Positions 62,701 to 64,000 of a stretch of DNA of 64,000 bases are shown in pieces. This stretch comes from [Leptolyngbya] sp. PCC 7376. Lineage in GTDB: Bacteria; Cyanobacteriota; Cyanobacteriia; Cyanobacteriales; MRBY01. Made by a program: the position numbers and the translations under genes. The stretch is taken from positions 2,960,036 to 3,024,035 of the forward strand of contig NC_019683.1 of assembly GCF_000316605.1 (NCBI RefSeq), written 5' to 3'. Under the pieces are notes generated by a model. It was given only the letters and a program-made list of their open reading frames with translations, was not told the origin of the DNA and did not search any database. The first letter of the stretch is position 1. Every line of letters begins with the position of its first letter.

Positions 62701-64000
62701 TCTCAACGGGGTATCGCTTCGGTCAGCTCGGTCTTCAGCTAGTTGAACAGTATCCAGAAGGTAAAGCTCTAAAACCCAAAACCCTTGTACGCTTCAATGC
62801 AGGAGTACGACATTGGCAAGACCCGCTCCACGACACCTTAGAGAGTTTAGCCGAGGGTTATCAACTGGCGCTAGAAGTAGGGGATCTTGAATCGGCTGCA
62901 ATTTGTGCCGAGGTGTATGGCTATCATGCCTATTTTGCGGGACAAGAGTTGACGCAATTAGAATCCGTGCTGAAAACCTATAGCCAAGGGATTCAGCGCA
63001 TTCAGCAACAAACAATGCTGATTTGGAATGAAGCCTGCCGTCAACAGGTCTTAAATTTGTTGGGTCAATCAGATAAACCCTGTTCATTGATGGGCGAAGC
63101 CTACGATGAGACGGTGAATTTGCCGTTACAACGTACCTATAAGGATGGTTTTGGCCTAGGCATGGTGCATCTCCATAAAGCAATGGCGTGCTACATCTTT
63201 GAGCGATCCACCGAAGCGATTGAACATCTCACCACAGCCGCACAATTTTTGCCTAGTTTTGCGTCTTTTGCCTCAGCTCCTGTCTTTCACTTTTACACTG
63301 CTCTTGCCCAGGTCGCAGTTTATCCCACAGCTCAGGATACCTTAGCCATAGACTTTTCAGAGTCCTTCGAAAAAAGTTATAAGAAACTCCAAGCCTTTGC
63401 TCGCCACGCCCCGACAAACCATCAACATAAGCTGGCGCTAGTCAAAGCTGAACGCTATCGCGTGTTAGGGCAACGTCATGATGCAGTGGATGCTTATCAC
63501 CGGGCGATCGCCGCGGCCAAGGCTAACGAATATATCCAAGAAGAAGCATTAGCCAACGAACGTTTCGCAAAGTTCTATTTAGATTTGGGATGGGAAAAAG
63601 AAGCGGCTGTCTACATGCAAGAAGCTTACTATTGCTATGCCCAGTGGGGAGCTAAGGCGAAAACTGATGCTCTCGAAGCAAGTTATCCAAACCTATTACA
63701 GCCCATTCTGCAACAACGCCATCAGCCACTGAATCTGCTCGAAAATCTACGTTCTATTACCCGACCGCAACTCTCAATCCATGCCTCTAAAACGGCCAGC
63801 TATTCGTCAACTATGGGATTGAATCAAAGTCTTGATTTACTCTCTATTCTGAAGACTTCCCAAGCCTTATCGAAGCTGTTGGATTTTGAGGAGCTCCTCA
63901 CCACATTGATCACAATTATTCTCCAGAATTCGGGTGGCGATCGCTGTGCTCTGATTTTGCAAAATCAGGATAAAACATGGGAGCTTCGCGCGATAGGAAC
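59784..64000 (+). CDS. trifunctional Ser/Thr kinase - AAA ATPase - GAF sensor (partial, runs off the window)
   Basis: ATG 59784; 1405 codons to the edge without a stop. Residues about 15-280: Ser/Thr protein kinase with VIHKDIKPANIL (HRD-like HKD) and LIDFSIAS (DFG-like DFS); the ATP-binding lysine is in VIIKVLS. From about 300: AAA-type ATPase with Walker A SGLSGIGKTA and FLDDLQWADS. A long helical-repeat middle follows and the final 40 residues enter a GAF domain (DRCALILQNQDKTWELRAIG). Related proteins end in a histidine kinase, presumably beyond the window. HKD and DFS replace HRD and DFG. Confidence 0.85.
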   Translation, partial: MTSSTNPATSLSLPGYTLGEMLYQGDRTIVYRATEIETKKPVIIKVLSNPYPTFNELVQFRNQYTITKNLNISGIVQPLDLVSWGNGYALIMEDLGSLSLHLYEKQYSLVLAEVLEIAIQLADILHALHQENVIHKDIKPANILIHPESKQVKLIDFSIASLLPKETQSIQSPKGLEGTLAYLAPEQTGRMNRAIDYRADFYALGVTLYQLLTGTLPFTSDDPMELIHSHIALLPTAVDQVKPQVPSTVARMVEKLMQKNAEDRYQSALGLKHDLEVCLSQWQDSQEINEFELGQRDLGDRFLIPEKLYGRDSEVQTLLDAFDRVAKGSSEMVLVSGLSGIGKTAVINEVQKPIAKKRGYFIKGKFDQFNRNIPFSAFVQAFRQLIGQLLGESDAELQAWQRKILATLGDNGQILVDAIPELEKVIGAQPDAPELSSTAAQNRFNLLFQKFIALFTTANHPLTLFLDDLQWADSASLNLIRILMGEGDRKYLLLLGAYRNNEVYPAHPLMLMLRELEKEQNSISTITLTPLPISDANCLVAETLNCASSLAQPLTELVYQKTQGNPFFTTQFLKGLYQDGLIAFDIDLGYWACDLARVREATLTDNVVEFMGDRLQRLPQETQDILKSAACIGNQFDLKTLAIICGTSSEDIASHLWNALRAGVILPQSEAYKFFQEWAQDEEKTDDVSVDYRFLHDRIQQAAYQLIPATQKQQVHRQIGQRLLKSNSNLQESPRIFDIANHLNQAQDLLKTAAERWQLVRLNLQAGQAARAGTAYQAAFDYLAEGLTLLSDQCWEADYPLTLALYQEGAIAAGLVGEFEYLDQWSGVALKHTPNLLDRIPFYEAQIQALVAQKQLPEAIQLGISTLEKLGLSFPQTPQPEDFPQGIAAITQQVGERDIEDLLRLTSMKDPQSLAILRILWRLSAVLVLAAPQLMPFCMFQAVELSITTGNSVLSAPVYTTYGMILCGAVGDVSTGYRFGQLGLQLVEQYPEGKALKPKTLVRFNAGVRHWQDPLHDTLESLAEGYQLALEVGDLESAAICAEVYGYHAYFAGQELTQLESVLKTYSQGIQRIQQQTMLIWNEACRQQVLNLLGQSDKPCSLMGEAYDETVNLPLQRTYKDGFGLGMVHLHKAMACYIFERSTEAIEHLTTAAQFLPSFASFASAPVFHFYTALAQVAVYPTAQDTLAIDFSESFEKSYKKLQAFARHAPTNHQHKLALVKAERYRVLGQRHDAVDAYHRAIAAAKANEYIQEEALANERFAKFYLDLGWEKEAAVYMQEAYYCYAQWGAKAKTDALEASYPNLLQPILQQRHQPLNLLENLRSITRPQLSIHASKTASYSSTMGLNQSLDLLSILKTSQALSKLLDFEELLTTLITIILQNSGGDRCALILQNQDKTWELRAIG

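Overview
The window is a cyanobacterial chromosome segment. Evidence: apcF (allophycocyanin beta-18), the photosystem II assembly and extrinsic lipoproteins Psb27 and PsbQ, cyanobacterial clpP-clpX, clpS, clpB and DUF561 (Ycf23-like) genes, and dense HIP1 palindromes (GCGATCGC) inside and between genes. AT-leaning composition and gene content suggest a unicellular or filamentous marine-type cyanobacterium; I do not claim a species.

Layout. 0-8.5 kb: RecB/Cas4-like nuclease, M16 peptidase, beta-helix plus SLH surface protein, LysR regulator, apcF, a degenerate receiver, an HTH/coiled-coil/GrpE-like protein and an ABC permease. 8.5-21 kb: menD, glgA, two-gene clpP-clpX cluster, ABC ATPase, RlpA, UvrD-like helicase, DUF2103 and clpS, then tRNA-Lys. 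21-35 kb: rph, an S24 (UmuD-like) protease preceded by a 59-residue membrane microprotein, hisF, DUF561, a [2Fe-2S] protein, a NarL-type regulator, tRNA-Thr, cinA, aroQ, hisH, panD, a DUF218 membrane protein, psb27, a transaldolase-like gene, a BT1 transporter and lexA. 35.7-48.7 kb: two insertion-sequence clusters (IS5, IS630, IS982) bracket CPBP protease, an LDH-family gene, rplU-rpmA, hisIE, a TpsB transporter, a HAD hydrolase and a PfkB kinase. 48.8-64 kb: psbQ, an alpha/beta-hydrolase, mraY, mrdA, clpB, an exported ammonia-lyase homologue, a RibD-like reductase and the start of a giant Ser/Thr kinase-ATPase-GAF sensor that runs off the window.

Most genes are ordinary housekeeping genes in short mono- or bicistronic units. 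Functional groupings are: Clp proteolysis (clpP, clpX, clpS, clpB), histidine synthesis (hisF, hisH, hisIE, scattered), cell wall (mraY, mrdA, rlpA), photosystem II and phycobilisome parts, and an SOS-like set (lexA, UmuD-like, UvrD-like) that shares an AGTACAAA-type upstream element.

The most unusual structures are: (1) three in-frame copies of the last 31 codons (stop included) of clpB, each starting exactly at a HIP1 palindrome, separated by inserted genes; (2) one IS630 transposase split into two halves 10 kb apart in opposite orientations, with a matching 7-bp target duplication at IS982 ends, which implies an inversion of about 9 kb; (3) a nested IS982 holding a 190-bp MITE-like element and an IS5; (4) a secreted ammonia-lyase homologue lacking the MIO-forming Ala-Ser-Gly.
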